Shown here piece by piece: positions 22,179-35,900 of a stretch of 64,000 nt of DNA. Below the pieces are notes generated by a model. That model saw nothing but the letters and a program-made list of their open reading frames with translations. It made no database searches and had not been told where the DNA came from. The position numbers and the translations under genes are program-made. The DNA is from Xanthoparmelia taractica (Eukaryota > Ascomycota > Lecanoromycetes > Lecanorales > Parmeliaceae). The stretch is from contig JANQBS010000079.1 of the NCBI GenBank assembly GCA_033085395.1, positions 62,001 to 126,000 of the forward strand. Reading direction: 5' to 3'. The stretch's first letter is position 1. Each line of letters begins with the position of its first letter.

Positions 22179-24384
22179 ATGTTCGGGAAATCACGCTATT
22201 TCGGCCTTCGGGGCACAAGGCTCAACGTCGCTGTTGGTGTCTTAGCTGGACTGGACTTTCTGTGAGTATAGTGTTCCTGTGATTGCACAATTGTGTGGCC
22301 TGATGAAAGACAGACTCTTCGGCTATGATCAAGGTGTCATGGGCGGTCTATTGACCCTGTCTTCCTTTGTGAAAACCTTCCCAGAGATTGATACCACCAT
22401 GGCAACGGAAACGGCTCAACATCTCAACGCCTCTCAGCAAACCCACAGGTCTACCATCCAAGGTACCTCGGCAGTGCACGAGAGTTACCGTACCAGCAGC
22501 CGACTGACGGGGGTCTAGGTATCTCGATTGCTGCTTACAACGTCGGATGTTTCTTTGGGGCCATCGCTACAATCTTCATTGGAGACCGCCTTGGTCGCCG
22601 AAAGACCATCTTTCTCGGCTCTTCAGTTATGGTTATCGGCGCAATTCTGCAATGTTCATCCTTCTCGCTAGCTCAGTTCATCGTTGGAAGATTGGTCACA
22701 GGGTACGAGCGATGATATTGTCGGAGAAGAATCCGCTAACGAGGTGTACAAGCTTTGGCAATGGTCTAAATACATCAACAGTCCCAACTTGGCAATCCGA
22801 GTGTTCCAGATCTCATAGGCGGGGCCAGTTGGTCATGATCGAGGTATTTCAACCTGGATGATGCAGCATATGAAAACTAATCCAGTTGAACTCTCAGGGT
22901 GCAATGATTACTGGAGGTATCTGCTTCAGTTACTGGCTTGACTTTGGGTTCTCCTTCCTGGATCCCAGCACCATTGCCTGGAGATTCCCTATTGGATTTC
23001 AGATCTTTTTCGCACTCCTTATCCTGCTTTTCATCCTCGAGCTCCCAGAGTCACCCCGGTGGTTGATCTTGAAGGGCCAGGAAGATGAGGCGATGTCGGT
23101 CCTAAGTGCTCTTAGCGATCTTCCACCTGATGATGTAAGTGCTCGGTTCATGGCGAGGCAGCTGTGGGCTGATAATCGCCAGCCTTATGTTCACGGCGAA
23201 TTCTCGGCTATTAAAGACACTGTTCTGGAAATGTCTAAAGGTGGTTTTCGAGACTTGTTCACAATGGGCGAAGACCGACATCTTCACCGTACTATCTTGG
23301 CATATGTTAACCAGGTTTTCCAACAAATCAGCGGTATAAATTTAATTACCTACTATGCAGCAACAATCTATCAACAGCAGATCGGACTAGATGGTTTGAC
23401 GTCGAGGGCCTTGGCTGCGGCGAATGGAACAGGTATGGAAAGCTTTCAGATGAATTATCAGACACAGGGATTGAACTACAGTGCAACAGAATACTTCGCG
23501 GCCTCATGGATCGCTGTCTTTACCATAGAGAAATTCGGTCGGCGTCAGCTGTCAGTGCCCAAGCCAGCTCCTCGATAGCGCCTTGCTGACTCTGGTCTAG
23601 CATGTTGTTCGGCGCTGCAGGTATGGCGTTCTCGATGGCAGTACTAGCGATCATGGTATGTGCATAAGGCCATACCAACGGTAGTGAAGGACCCCAGCTA
23701 AGAGCAATACAGAACAAATACACCGGCAAAGGCACAGGCATTGTAGCAGCCCTCTTTCTGTTCGTCTTCAATACTTTCTTCGCAATTGGATGGCTTGGTA
23801 TGACTTGGCTATACCCTGCTGAGATCGTTCCCCTGCGTATTCGAGCACCTGCAAACGCGTTGTCGACATCTGCCAATTGGGTAAGTACTTTATAGCATTT
23901 GATTCGGATTCGTTTCCGTGTCAAGCTAACAGGAGCTAGGCATTCAATTTTATGGTCGTAATGATCACGCCGGTGGCTTTCGCATCCATCAAATACAAGA
24001 CTTATATTATCTTTGCCGTCATGTAAGACTCCATCCAGATTTTCCCTTCTACTCCCACCGATGCCTCCCATCATGTCCACAAACTCAACATCTAACCTCT
24101 CCTTGCACAGCAACGCCTTCATATTCCCAGTCGTCTACTTCTTTTATCCGGAAACTGCATACCGCTCCTTGGAGGAAATGGACACCATCTTCCGCAAATG
24201 CCACTCCTATTTCACCATCGTGAAAATCGCCCGCGACGAGCCGAGACGGTATGGCAAGAAGGGAGAATTACTCATCAACTATGAGGAGACGGAGGAGCAT
24301 GCAAGGAGAGCCAGCGTTTTGAGCCAGCCGTCGGAGAAGGCTGAGAAGGCGAGGGACTTGGCGGTTGAGAATGCTAGTGTTTGA
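22179..24384 (+). CDS. MFS sugar transporter
   Basis: Ten exons (22179-22261, 22314-22462, 22519-22702, 22753-22843, 22898-23432, 23490-23550, 23601-23655, 23713-23880, 23940-24022, 24111-24384) close to 560 aa, a normal length for the fungal sugar porter family. Signature motifs are all present: LFGYDQGVMGGLL, GDRLGRRK, PESPRWL, QQISGINLITYYA, EKFGRRQL, AEIVPLRIRAPANALST and FYPETAYRSLEEMD. Twelve hydrophobic segments are implied. It should move hexose or a related sugar across the plasma membrane; substrate not deducible. The acceptor of exon 5 has a 12-bp in-frame alternative (22886), which would add four residues. Confidence 0.88.
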
Positions 24385-25006
24385 AGAGGGATTTGCGGCT
24401 GGGGCTGGAGAGGCAATTGATGAGAAGATATATGAGTGGATATCTCCAGTCCAGAAGATTCCTATATATAAATGTGGTTTGGGCATCTTCAACGGCTCCA
24501 ATTAGCTCCTTGATAATGATACGCATAGGCAAAATTGTCCCTGGCAGAAAATGTGACTATATTCAGACTTGGTGCATCCATAAAGCGTGTAACAAGCCAT
24601 TAATTATCATCATCACGTATCACAACTCCCCACTCACTTACTCTCTTGCCCAAGCTCATCCCAAGCCCCCCTCACCATCCGAACCCAACCCACCCAACCC
24701 GACTGCAAGTCCCATCTCTTCTCTCAACCAGCCATATCTAAGGTACCTTGTATTTGTACGTATCAAAAATCAACGAACCCCGGATACGCAGTGACTGCAA
24801 GCATCTCATTTCAATTCAATTCATTTCATTTCCATTTCCATTTCCATTTCCCTTTTGCTCTCAGTCAGTCAGTCAGTCAGTCAGTCAGTCAGCCATAAAT
24901 AAGTCGCCTACCTAGTCTAGTCTAGTCTAGTCTGGTCCAGTCTACCCTACCGCTGAATAAATAAATTCAAAACAAAAGTGGAGATTTTCGCTGGGTACTT
25001 CGTATG

Positions 25007-25042
<36 letters not shown>

Positions 25043-26468
25043 AGTCGTGCTTGCTGAGCTTCAATCTCAAAGAGATAGAAGTATGGATGGATGGGATGGG
25101 ATGGGATGGGATGGGATGATTCTGGAGGAGGGCCCGGTGCCGGTGGTCGGTTACTTATGGGATATTTGGGATTTTGGGATGGGTGTTAGGTAGTGTTGGG
25201 TAGTGTTGGTTTCTTAGCCCCGGAAGGCAGAGCTGTGGGGTTGGAGATGGAGATTGTGAGGTGGTATGGGATGGAGTGGAGTGGATTGGAGTGGAATGAA
25301 ATGGAGTGAAGTGGAGTGGAGTGGAGTGGAGTGAAGTGGAGTGGAGTGGAGTGGAGGGGCGGATATTTGGGTGGTGTGAGGGCGGGGATGAGGGAGTTGG
25401 TGGTGTGGGGGGAATGATATCTGCGTAGGTATCTGCGGGCTGGCCATAAAAGAGGGTCGTGGATGGTGTCCCACTTGGGTCATGGAGAAATATGGCTGGC
25501 ATTAAGAAATTATATGTTCGGAATATTCGGTCGATCAGAAAGAGGGAGGCTGAAATATCTACTTGAAGAGAAGGTAGGGCTACCTAGGTACCTTAACCCT
25601 AACTGAGAAAACTGCTTTCATACCTTACTCTTGAGGTAGCGAGAAGAAGAAGTGAATTCTTGAGCGGACAGAACGATCAATGTTTACTCCGTAAACAGAT
25701 CATCTAATCATAAGCCCGACTGATGATCATCTGAGCTGTGCAATGCACTGAGAGTGAGGGTGAGGACTCTTGACAACTGTAGGTGGGTTGCAGTAGCTTG
25801 CATTAGCTTGTGTGCGCGGGACACGTATCAATCATCCATAGCCTCATCTTTTAATGTCTCACATTCTGATAGGATGTGGGTTCGACTCCGATAATGGGTA
25901 CGTTGGCTAAGTTTTGACACGGCTTCCGCATTCGTGACCATCATTTCGATGTACCGGGAAGAATCAACAAATACATTTCCTGGCACCTCAGAGATTATGA
26001 GTTGCTAAATCGTATTGGCATGGCATAACGCGCGTTAGTGCTGCCTGTTGACGGTACTGGCACTACTACAACATATTGGGGCTGTGACAGATCACTCAGC
26101 CTCGCATCAGATGGAACCAATCAGTAGATGCAGTGCTTTTGGGTTGCAAGGCTGCCAACCGCTTGGCGCTTAGCGTATGCAGCCCACTCCTCCCCCAAAT
26201 TCTCCTGCCTTCCTCAAGGATCAGTTTTACCATCGACATTATATTAAGACGAATATATAATATATACCTTTGTGAATCCCCGCATTGCTATCTAATCCCG
26301 GGCTACTCTCCACAAGCTACTTTGACATCTGGTTGAGACAAAGCTGGAGCCGAAAGACATTTTGAGCGACATCCACGACTACAGTGCGAATCCGGGATCC
26401 CCTCCATCCGTTGTGCCTTCACGGTGTGCCTGATACTGTGTCACTTCGCAATTACGAGTTCGCTTTCA
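24385..26468. other. Gene-free stretch with microsatellite cluster
   Basis: Apart from the simple repeats listed separately (24795-25355), only low-complexity open frames occur, such as a Pro/Ser/Thr/His-rich minus-strand frame that is just the translated pentamer repeat. 25560-26468 has no supported gene; it includes the promoter of the NACHT gene. Confidence 0.5.
24795..25355. repeat. Cluster of unrelated microsatellites
   Basis: In order: (CATTTC)-type runs about 24805-24850; eight CAGT tetramers 24861-24892; CTAGT pentamers 24912-24935; a TG dinucleotide run followed by TATG 25003-25041; GGGAT pentamers 25084-25118; and an imperfect GTGGA pentamer array about 25263-25355. Six different motifs sit within 560 bp. 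Confidence 0.9.
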
Positions 26469-29400
26469 ATGGCGCCAAGCGACGCAAGTCCAGCCTCCGC
26501 AAAGGTGTGCAGCAAAGACACCGTCAGTGATGCAGGTCTCAATATTTGGGCCAGCGGTGAGGACAATGGTGACCCGCCCAACGTAGAGTAAGATTAGTAC
26601 TCCTTCATGAAGGCCAAGTACCCTCACTTACAAGTGTTGAAGCATAATTGCAGTTCAAGGTCTCGGCGCTAACCCATACTACACATGGGTTAAACAGCCC
26701 GAGAAGACGAAGTCTTTCAATCGTTGCCGGTTCTGGGAGAATGATCAAACGGCATCCGATAAAGCGGAAGTTATGTGGCTCCGCGACTTCTTACCAAAGC
26801 TATTACCGCATGCGCGGATTGCGACATACAGTTACAAATCTGACTGGCGCAAAGCAAACCTCAAAACAAGTGTACGCGAATGTGGAGAACAATTGCTCAA
26901 CGTCCTTCTTCACCAGCGAACCGAGAAGGTTGGTAGGATTGTACCAGGCATTCTGTATTGATCCTTACTCAGAACCGCTACAGGAAAGACCACTACTTTT
27001 CATTGGACATAGCTTGGGAGGTCTGATCATTAAACAGGTGCACGTGGTTTTGACGTAAATTCTGCCCTATACTAACCTCCACGTAGGCACTAGTATTGGC
27101 CGATCATGGTAACGATTATAGAGATATTCGGCTGTCCACAGCTGGTATCATCTTTCTTGGAACACCACATCAAGGAAGTGACGCTGCAGTGTATGCTTTG
27201 TGGCTTGCTCAGGCAGCCCGACATGACACACGGTTGCTGGAGTCTCTGGTCAAGAACAATTCGGTCCTTCACGAAATTGCACGGGATTTTGAAGCGAGCT
27301 ACCGCAATGCTGACATCGTTTGCTTTTACGAAAACAAAAACGCGTCGTATGGCCCCTGGCGGACTCAGGTACGTTAACTCTTGCTTTGACACTCGACTAG
27401 CTGCAGGAGCTTACGATATGTACAGGTTGTTGATCGACAGTCAGCCTCCTTGGACGGGAAAAGAGCAATGTTCCTCACGACGGATCACTCGGGCTTGAAC
27501 AAGTTTCGTGGGCCCGACGATGAAAACTTCGTCTTGTTATGGCCAGAGGTTGATCGAATGGTCAAGGAGGCGCCTCTAAAGATTAAGGAACGATATTGCT
27601 GTACGGTCCATATTATCTCTATCTTATCTCTATCCCCGGCTGTATATTCTCAAAGCTCTTCTGACTTCTTGAAGCACATGTTATGGGTATTGAAAGGGCA
27701 CATAAACGCCAATGTCGCCGAGATGATCAAGAGGCGCAAATACTCGCGACTCTTGCATCAGATTACAAGAGTGACAAGGACAGAGTGTCGAAGAGGGTCT
27801 CCGGTACCTGCGAGTGGTTTCTCGAGGATAGCAGGTTCCTGGAGTGGCGTGATAGCAAAAACTCCAGACTCCTATGGGTCTCGGCCGGTCCCGGATGCGG
27901 AAAGTCAGTGTTAGCGAGGGCCCTAATTGATGAGAGAAAGGTCTGCACAAAGACCACGGCCTCGACGGTCTGCTATTTCTTCTTTAAAGATGGCCAAGAG
28001 CAGCGCACTAGTTGTGCTAACGCACTCAGTGCTCTACTTCACCAGTTCCTTGAGGATACCGATCTCTTCACTTATGCGCTCGACAGTTATAGGAGCCACG
28101 GGAAAGAGCTACCGAAGAGATTCAGCGAGTTGTGGAAAATTCTAGTGAGATCTGCTGAGGACTCACAGGCAGGCGAGATCATTTGTGTTCTGGATGCCCT
28201 AGACGAATGCGAAGAGAATTCAAGGTCTCAGCTTATAGACACGCTTGTTCAATTCTTTTCGCGTGAGCAATCTTGTCAGAATTCGTCATTGAGACTCAAA
28301 TTCCTCATTACTAGCCGTCCCTACGATACCCTGGAGCAGAACTTCCAGCGGCTCTCAGATGTCAGCACATATGTACATTTTGACGGTGATGAGAAATCGC
28401 AAATGATTGGCCAGGAAATCAACCTGGTGATTGACGCGAAAATCCCATATATTACGGGGGAATTCAGTGTTGAGGACCGAGCCCACATCTCTAAACGTTT
28501 GAAGGAGATGAACAACCGCACTTATCTCTGGCTTTTCCTCACGATTGATATCATCGAAAACTTTCCGAGCAATTTCAGTAGGAAGTCCGACATACATGAA
28601 CTGCTATCCAGTCTGCCCTCAGAAATCTCTGACGCCTATGAAAGGATTTTAGAAAGGAGCACAAACGAGGTCAAAGCTCGAATCCTACTTGAACTCATTG
28701 TCACTGCGGCGAGGCCACTAAGCCTTGTGGAGGCAAACATAGCGATCGCGGTAGCGACCAGAAAAGATAGCTGCAGATCACACAAGGATCTCGAGCTGTG
28801 GCCCGTACGGAGGTTTGGAAGTACTGTGAAAAATTGGTGCGGCCTCTTCGTCAGCATCCATGAAGGAAAGCTATTCTTGATCCATCAGACTGCACGAGAA
28901 TTCCTGACAAGTACGTCCGAATTGGATTGCAACAAATCGCCAAAGTGGAAAGGACGCTTGGACATGGCAGCTGCACATGGTACAATGTTCCGAATCTGCC
29001 TTGACTACCTCAATTTTCAGGACCTTGCTATTAGTTATCCGATTCCGTTAGAAGCAGGCTATCCTAAAGTCTATGATGATATGGAACTTGAATACCAACT
29101 TCTTGTCTACGCGGTAAACAACTGGGCCACTCATTATACTTCTCAAACCGCTGAACTCGCCAAAGATTCACTTGAAGCTGCTATGAGGCTATGCAATAGA
29201 TCATCACCACATAGCCGCTGGTTTATCTTCTATCGTTTCCGCCTTTTCATGAAGTACGGTGACTGGTTTGATTTAGGGATTGCGTCTCTGCTGGGACTTA
29301 CACACGTGGCTGAAGAGATCTTGAAGCAAGGGGCTGATTTGAACGCTGGATGTGGATTCTATCCCAGTGCGCTGGCCGTCGCCTCGTCAGCAGGTCATGA

Positions 29401-29641
29401 TCATACAGTCCGAATGCTACTCGACAACGGAGCTATTGATGTTAAAGGCGCAGCACTGAGGACGGCGTCGTCCCAAGGTCATGATCAAATAGTTCGAATG
29501 CTACTCGACAAAGGAGGTGATGTCTACGCTCAAGGTGGGACATGTATCGGTGTACTGGGCTATACAATTATGGAGGCGTCGTTTCAAGGCCATGATCAAG
29601 TTGTAAAGATACTGCGGGAATTCAAGCAATCTGCAGAATAG
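26469..29641 (+). CDS. NLR-like receptor: esterase-NACHT-ankyrin
   Basis: Six exons (26469-26587, 26643-26928, 26984-27037, 27087-27368, 27426-27600, 27675-29641) close to 960 aa. Residues about 40-290 are an alpha/beta-hydrolase (DUF676/SesB-like): AVQGLGANPYYTW, nucleophile elbow GHSLGG with Ser near 145, and FLGTPHQGSD. The NACHT follows: Walker A GPGCGKS (377-383), Walker B ICVLDALDECE (about 475-483), sensor LITSRPYD, and IHQTAREFLTS in the winged-helix-like tail. The last ~110 residues hold about three or four ankyrin-like units (SAGHDHTVRMLLDNGA, SQGHDQIVRMLLDKGG). This is the layout of fungal STAND/NLR proteins linked to heterokaryon incompatibility and non-self recognition. The ankyrin part is short for the class. 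Confidence 0.88.
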
Positions 29642-31207
29642 GACTGCGCTGTATTCAGTCTCTATCACAAAAGATATATCAAGCTATTGTTCCACAGTCC
29701 CTCAGGCTTGCACCCAATCAGAGCATCACCGAGTTATAAGAACGACATTTGTCTCCATTTGCAGTGTCCAAAGGCTTCCCTGAGTCTCTCCATTGTCCTC
29801 TGAGCGAATGCCAGACTCCAATCCAGCTGCTCAGGATTGCGAGTCCCCTGTGCACTGGCTTGCCCGTAAAATCGCCGATGCTGCTTCCAGCACTGACCAA
29901 GCGGACTCTACGTGCAATCACGTACACTACCAGAAAGGATCCCCGGCTATTTCGACAGCCGCTGCGCCGACTGGCGTTGAGACCAGCTTCTAGCACAGAA
30001 GGAAACCTCTACATGGATTCAGCTCAGCGTGGGAATGAGGGCAGCCCTGCTGTGTCCCGCGAGAGAATGTATTGAGATGGCTTTTTCACTTCTCGGTGCG
30101 TCAGCAATTGGAGATACCCCAATCGTGCCGTCTGACTCAGAGGAAGAATGGATTTCAACGCCTTGTCTCGTACGTCTTCGTCGGAGCCTCCTCTGCGTTT
30201 CCAGAAACCAGGTGGAATAGCGCTTCTTGGTCTATTCCCAAATTTCGAAGGGGATACGGTTCGGTTTTCGCAAGGATTGAAGTCAGAGAGGTAAGGTCGT
30301 AAGGGAACATTGCTGCGAACTTGAACGGACAAAGGTTTTGTGAGGAAAGGGACACCAGACCATATTGGAAAGCGGATATTCAATCGTGCCAGCAACCGCG
30401 CACTCAGCTCGCTCCACTCCTGCAGGGGGGCGCCCGCTGTCACATGCTTGGATTGCTTGGCGGCGCGGGACACTATGATCATCAGTAATGGCGCAGACCC
30501 TTAGATAGTAAGTTTGGCAGACAACTGCAGGTGGTCAGTAATGGTGCGACTTTGATCGAGATTGAAGCGCAAATCCAAGCCACACTTCGCAACCGTTACT
30601 CTTTCGGACTTGTTGCTTAGCTATCTTTTTGTTTGATCTTCATGACCTGCACAGAGGACTCGGTATGATTGGCGTAGAATGTTGGAATCATGGGGAATGT
30701 TCGGCATCTTGCATGATGGTTGCACCTTACACCCCGGGTAGTTTATCTGTCCCATTCTAGCATTCGCTAAAGAAGACCAATAGCCTAAAAAGATAGGAAG
30801 GGTGTTGGTGAAGCTAAAAGAGACAATCACTCCAGCTGAGGGGGGTGTATTAGAGTGTTGCACTACTTTACCCCACGTTGATCGGCCAGCTTGTCCGCTA
30901 AAGCAGCGTGAAGAATATTGCTACCAATCACGTTATTGGTCGCATGTGGCATATTATGGTAATTGCATGATTGCCATCATCCCGTCCGTCTTCGGACCAC
31001 CAGTCTATACTCAATCCGACTATAAGCTGAACTAACAGAGGGCAAGCAGGCTGTGTTGACATCAGTCTTCGCATGGCCTGTTTGCCCTCCATAAAGAGAA
31101 CCTTGTGCGTCATGAATCCTCTCAGTGATTGCTTCACTCCAAAGTAAGCATCCTCATGCAATAGCATTCATTGCCCATCCAACACGGCAGGTGTCGCTGC
31201 TGAAAAG
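29642..31207. other. Intergenic with overlapping unsupported ORFs
   Basis: About 1.6 kb. Open frames occur on both strands around 29718-30482 (longest 152 aa, minus, 30024-30482; an opposing plus frame overlaps it). None has a recognised domain or clear splice signals, so no gene is called. The end of the interval is the promoter of the MFS gene. Confidence 0.4.
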
Positions 31208-32917
31208 ATGCAGCCCCAAGAAGAGAGGCTGGAGAATGTTCCCTCACCCGGCAACAGCTCTGATACAGCTCCAGGCGACGACAACCCTCCCAGTAAAAAG
31301 GCTGAACCTGCCACCAAAAGAGAAGACGGCAAGATAGAAATCAAGGAGAAGGATAACTATGACAAACTGGGCTATTCTTTCTCTCCCTTGAAGAAATGGA
31401 CCATCCTCACCGTTATCTTCTGGGTCCAAGTCTCCATGAATTTCAACACAAGCATCTACGCCAATGCTGTCGAGCCTCTCACCAAGAAATTCAAAATCTC
31501 TGGGCAAGCGGCCAGGGTGGGGCAGATGATATACTTGGTGGCTTATGCTTTTGGATCAGAGCTGTGGGCTCCTTGGAGTGAGGATCTGGGCCGCTGGCCG
31601 GTCTTGCAGCTGTCGCTCTTTCTCGTCAATATTTGGGAAATACCATGCGCTTTGGCCCCGAATTTCAGCACCATCATTGGATTCCGCTTTCTCGGTGGAC
31701 TGTCCTCAGCTGGTGGATCTGTGACGCTGGGATTGATAGCAGACATGTGGGATGCGGATAACCAACAGTACGCTGTAGCTTATATCGTGCTATCATCCGT
31801 TGGTGGGTCTGTCCTTGGTCCCATCATTGGAGCCTTTGTGCAACGTTGGCTTAGCTGGCATTGGAACTTTTGGGTGCAGGTGAGTCTTACGATCCACTCA
31901 TGAGGGCATCATCCCTGCCACATCAATCGGCTATCGCGCTCCATTATCGGTTGCTGACAATGTCCACAGCTCATCCTTGGCGGAGCAGTCCAACTCGCCC
32001 ACCTCGTCCTAGTACCAGAGACTCGCTCCACAATCATCCTAGACCGGGAAGCCAAGAAGAGACGCAAGGCTACAGGCGAGAACATCTGGGGCCCCAATGA
32101 GCTGAAGGAGAATCGCTTCTCAGCAAAAGAAATCCTCACCACCTGGGCTCGTCCATTCGAAATGTTTGTGCGCGAGCCTATCGTGCTCTGCCTGTCTCTC
32201 CTCTCTGGTTTCTCAGACGCCCTCATCTTCACCTTCCTCGAATCCTTCAAGCCCGTCTACGAACAATGGAACTTCGGCACCACTGCCGTAGGTCTCGCCT
32301 TCATACCAGTCCTCATCGGCTACTTCCTAGCCTGGTTCTCCTTCTTCCCGTTCTTTTCTCGACATAACAAGATCCGCAAAAGAGACCCCAACGCTCTTCA
32401 ACCCGAAGCCCGCCTATACTGGCTCTTATACCTCGCCCCTCTCGAAACCATCGGGCTCTTTGGTTTCGCCTGGACCAGCTTAGGACCGGAATACAACGTC
32501 CACTGGATCGCGCCCATGATCTTCTCCATGCTCATCGGCGCCGCCAACTACGCCATCTACATGGCCACAATCGACTACATGATCGCCTCCTACGGCCCAT
32601 ACTCCGCCTCCGCGACGGGCGGCAACGCGCTCGCTCGAGACTTCCTCGCCGGCATCGCGGCCATGTATTCGACCCCTTTTTACACCAACGTCGGCAACGG
32701 ACATGCAAAGTACAAACTGGAGTGGCCGTCGACGATACTGGCCTGCTTGGCTATTATCGTGACGATTCCCATTTACATTTTCTATTGGAAGGGGCCGTAC
32801 ATTAGGGAGAAGAGCAAATTCGCGCAGACGCTGGCGTCGGACAAGCAGGCTCAGGGCGGAGAGATGGTGGAGGACGAGGGGCAAAAGGCCGAGGCGGGGC
32901 ATATGGAAGACGCTTGA
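31208..32917 (+). CDS. MFS transporter, DHA1 (drug/polyamine) type
   Basis: Two exons (31208-31879, 31970-32917) close to 539 aa. An ~60-residue charged N-terminus precedes the first helix. Family marks are GRWPVLQLSLFLVN, FRFLGGLSSAGGSVTLGLIADMW (quoted in part), SSVGGSVLGPIIGAFV and VLVPETRSTIILDREAKKRRK, then REPIVLCLSLLSGFSDALIF, and a C-terminal half with YMIASYGPYSASATGGNALARD. The protein ends in a charged cytosolic tail. Members of this group include fungal polyamine and multidrug exporters; substrate unknown. The promoter must lie in the 1.5 kb after the NLR-like gene, which is transcribed in the same direction. Confidence 0.87.
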
Positions 32918-35900
32918 AGCTGCCCCGTGAGTGTGCTGGCTTGGTTTGGTCTTATCGTGCAATGGGTGCAAGGCTGGATGAATTCTTACGATCTTCAAAA
33001 TCTCTGTGCTTTCTTTGGCTGCCTATCTCATACCAAAATCCCAGACGATTGCATTTCATAAAAATCCCAATCACCTCCGCATGCTATCCCGTCATGTCAT
33101 TAGCGTCCACAATCATTCCCAACGCAGCTCAAACACCCATCCCATCCCATCCCATCTCCATTTCCCCATTTCCCCTATATCCCCTCTATGCCAATCCCAT
33201 CTTACGGAACCCTTCGTAAGCCCGCACTGCACAAAGCCAACATCGTATCTTACATTTTAAGACGCAAAGGTGACATACAAGCTTCTCCACACCCCCCACC
33301 CCTCTCCTAACCCCCGGTTTTCCTCCTATCCCCGTTACTGTAGGTCCAACCGACTTTAATATCTTCATCGTCATCCTTCATTGTTATTCCCATCTTGTTC
33401 ATCCATTAGGAACAGCAGCACGTGCATTTGGAACAGCAGCACGTTCACTCAGAGTAGTAAAATCGGGCAGAAGCAGTAGTATCATCATCCGTCATCATCC
33501 GTCATCGTCATCGTGATTGGGAGTGCGGAATCCATAAGTCCTTTGCCAGACCAACGAGAGAGATGGGGGTTGTTGGCAGGCAAGGTTGGTTGGTTGGTTG
33601 GTTGGTTATTTAGGGGTTTTGCAGTTAGGTGAGATGGGTAGGTAGATAGTCAATATATTTAGATGTAAGATAAGGTAGGGGTCTCAAGGGGAAAGGGGCC
33701 AATTTTGACATATAAATATGCAGTTCGCTGTCTTCCAACAGTGGTTGTCTTGGGGTGGAAAGGGGGGAGGGGACGGAATTGCTGCTCATGACAAAGGCAG
33801 GTGAGATTGATGCCAGGAGTGCATGACTAATAGTACTTTTATTCTTGCGCTTCGTTAGCAACGAGGAGAGTGGTACTTCCCATCGGAAAGAGCGGCAGAA
33901 TGACAGACAAGGTGGTTGAGCTGGCGAAGCAACGTCGAGTTGGACGGCGCCCAACCATAGCTAGTAATCAGAGGGAGGCTAGCTTGTGTCTTGTCCGCTG
34001 CTGTTGAGCCGACCAAGGCCAATGATGGCACGATAGATGATACCGGTAGGAGAGGGCGTGATTTTGGCAGATTCTCTCAAGCCTTAGGACAGTCGGCGAT
34101 GAGATGCTAGAGGGCATATACTGATGAAGGTGAGGTCGGTCCGCTAGAAATGGGCTCCGTGGCCTCGTGCCGGCATGACGGAAGGAAAAGGTCGTATGAG
34201 AGCGGATCTAATGCCTTTAGTCACTTCATAAAAGAAATCACGCTGGCGATTTTCCCTCGGTATGAATACTTTTGAGAGATTTATGAGTCGTGAGGCTCAA
34301 GACCTCGAGACATTGCGTCTTTTCTCAAAGAAGTGCACGGTTGAACAGTCGCGAGGCTCAAACCTTCAGATGGAAATGGCGGCTTGAGAATGAGCATGTC
34401 TCTTTCCTCGCCATTGGCATAGCTGCTCTTCTGCACCTTGACCTCATACGGCATGGGTGGCTGTGGGAAAGACTGGAGACACAACGCTGCACCTCTGAGC
34501 TAGCTGCACGCAGAAAAATAGACTTATAACTGGATTTTCTGCCGCGATACGCATGATGCGTCCCAGTCCAAAATCTATGGAACCACGGCGCGTACGTAGC
34601 CCATTACCTGCATCAATGGCTGGCCTGAATTACGTACAGATGTCAAAACCAAGATGTTAGAGCTTGATAATCATGCCACTCTGCATATCATCCCACCGGT
34701 CCTTCCTCGAAGACCCTAAGATCATTGCTCGTAGACCTGAATAATTGTCCTTGTGAATAAATAGAATGAAGACTAGAGTAGGATTAAGAGCAGAGCAGTA
34801 CATGAGAACCAAGAATGCCGAGTTCAAACCCGATTTCTACAGGACTTAATATCCACTGAAGCTTCAATACTCAGGAGGCTGTAGCTGGTAGCCCAGAACT
34901 GGTGCTATTATGGAATCTGAGCAGCTTGAATTATCAAATTTTTGAGAAGACGGAAAACATGATTAAAGCAGTACATGGACGAGAAGATGCCTGTCTTATG
35001 TTGCCAGTAGTTGAGAACACTGTTATGCTACTTATTGACGTACTGCTGCTCTTTACCTGTCATTTTTACGACAATGCTTCGGACTTGCCTCATCGAACTT
35101 GAATAGTGCAAACAGAGTGCCTTCCAGGAAGGATCTCAAAAGCCAGAGCCCCTTTCCGTGAGTCAAGCATCGTAGATGGTCCTTCTGCATAAACCAAATG
35201 CACGAGAGTATCTGGCTACTTCGACCAAACGGCTTCCTTCTAATCTGTCTGTATGTCAGTAGGAGTAGATTGGTTGTAAGGCCTTACCCAGATGGAAGGA
35301 GCATCCTTCACGGCAGTACCAAAAATCTTCTATTCCTCTGGAAAGAGCAACTGCACAAGTGCATTCTGCTAGGGCGATCAATAAGTTGCCCCAGTCTGCC
35401 AATCTTTTGTTTACTTTCTCCATCCTCATGACCTATCCTCCGTACACCTCTCCACACTTCGAAATCTGCATCCCAGCTCGTACACATTGAGAACATTGCC
35501 TCCTTATCCTGACACAACTTCATTGAACTGCAGACTCCTCTCCTGATGTGTCAGTACGTTGCAGTACTGCTGAAGGGCAGGCTTCCGCCTCGAGAGACTC
35601 AGAAATAGTCAGACATCTTCCAACTCCCTACCAGCACAATCAAGTGCAGCAGTAATTGGTATGCAATGTCCGACTGCATCATCATAGTTTCATGCTGACC
35701 AGTGCAGTGCTCCAGGTCTACTCCGTAACCATCGCCGACCGCAAAGAAAGAGAGGCTTCGGAAGCTCCTTGGGTACACGCAAAGGCCAGTATTCGGTCCC
35801 CCGTCCGATTACAATGAAATCTGCCTTTGATCTGAGCCTACACCTTTCCCCGCAATGATGATTATCGTGTTTCAGGTTGAATTTGAAGAGAAGAACCATA

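Noticed and set aside
25155..25502. 115-aa Pro/Ser/His-rich minus-strand ORF
   Set aside because: It is only the translation of the GTGGA microsatellite array.
25879..25889. Perfect tRNA B-box-like string GGTTCGACTCC
   Set aside because: No matching A box, the T-stem has a mismatch and no acceptor-stem partner was found upstream, so no tRNA is called.
30024..30482. 152-aa minus-strand ORF after the NACHT gene
   Set aside because: No domain, an opposing ORF overlaps it, and no splice or start context supports it.
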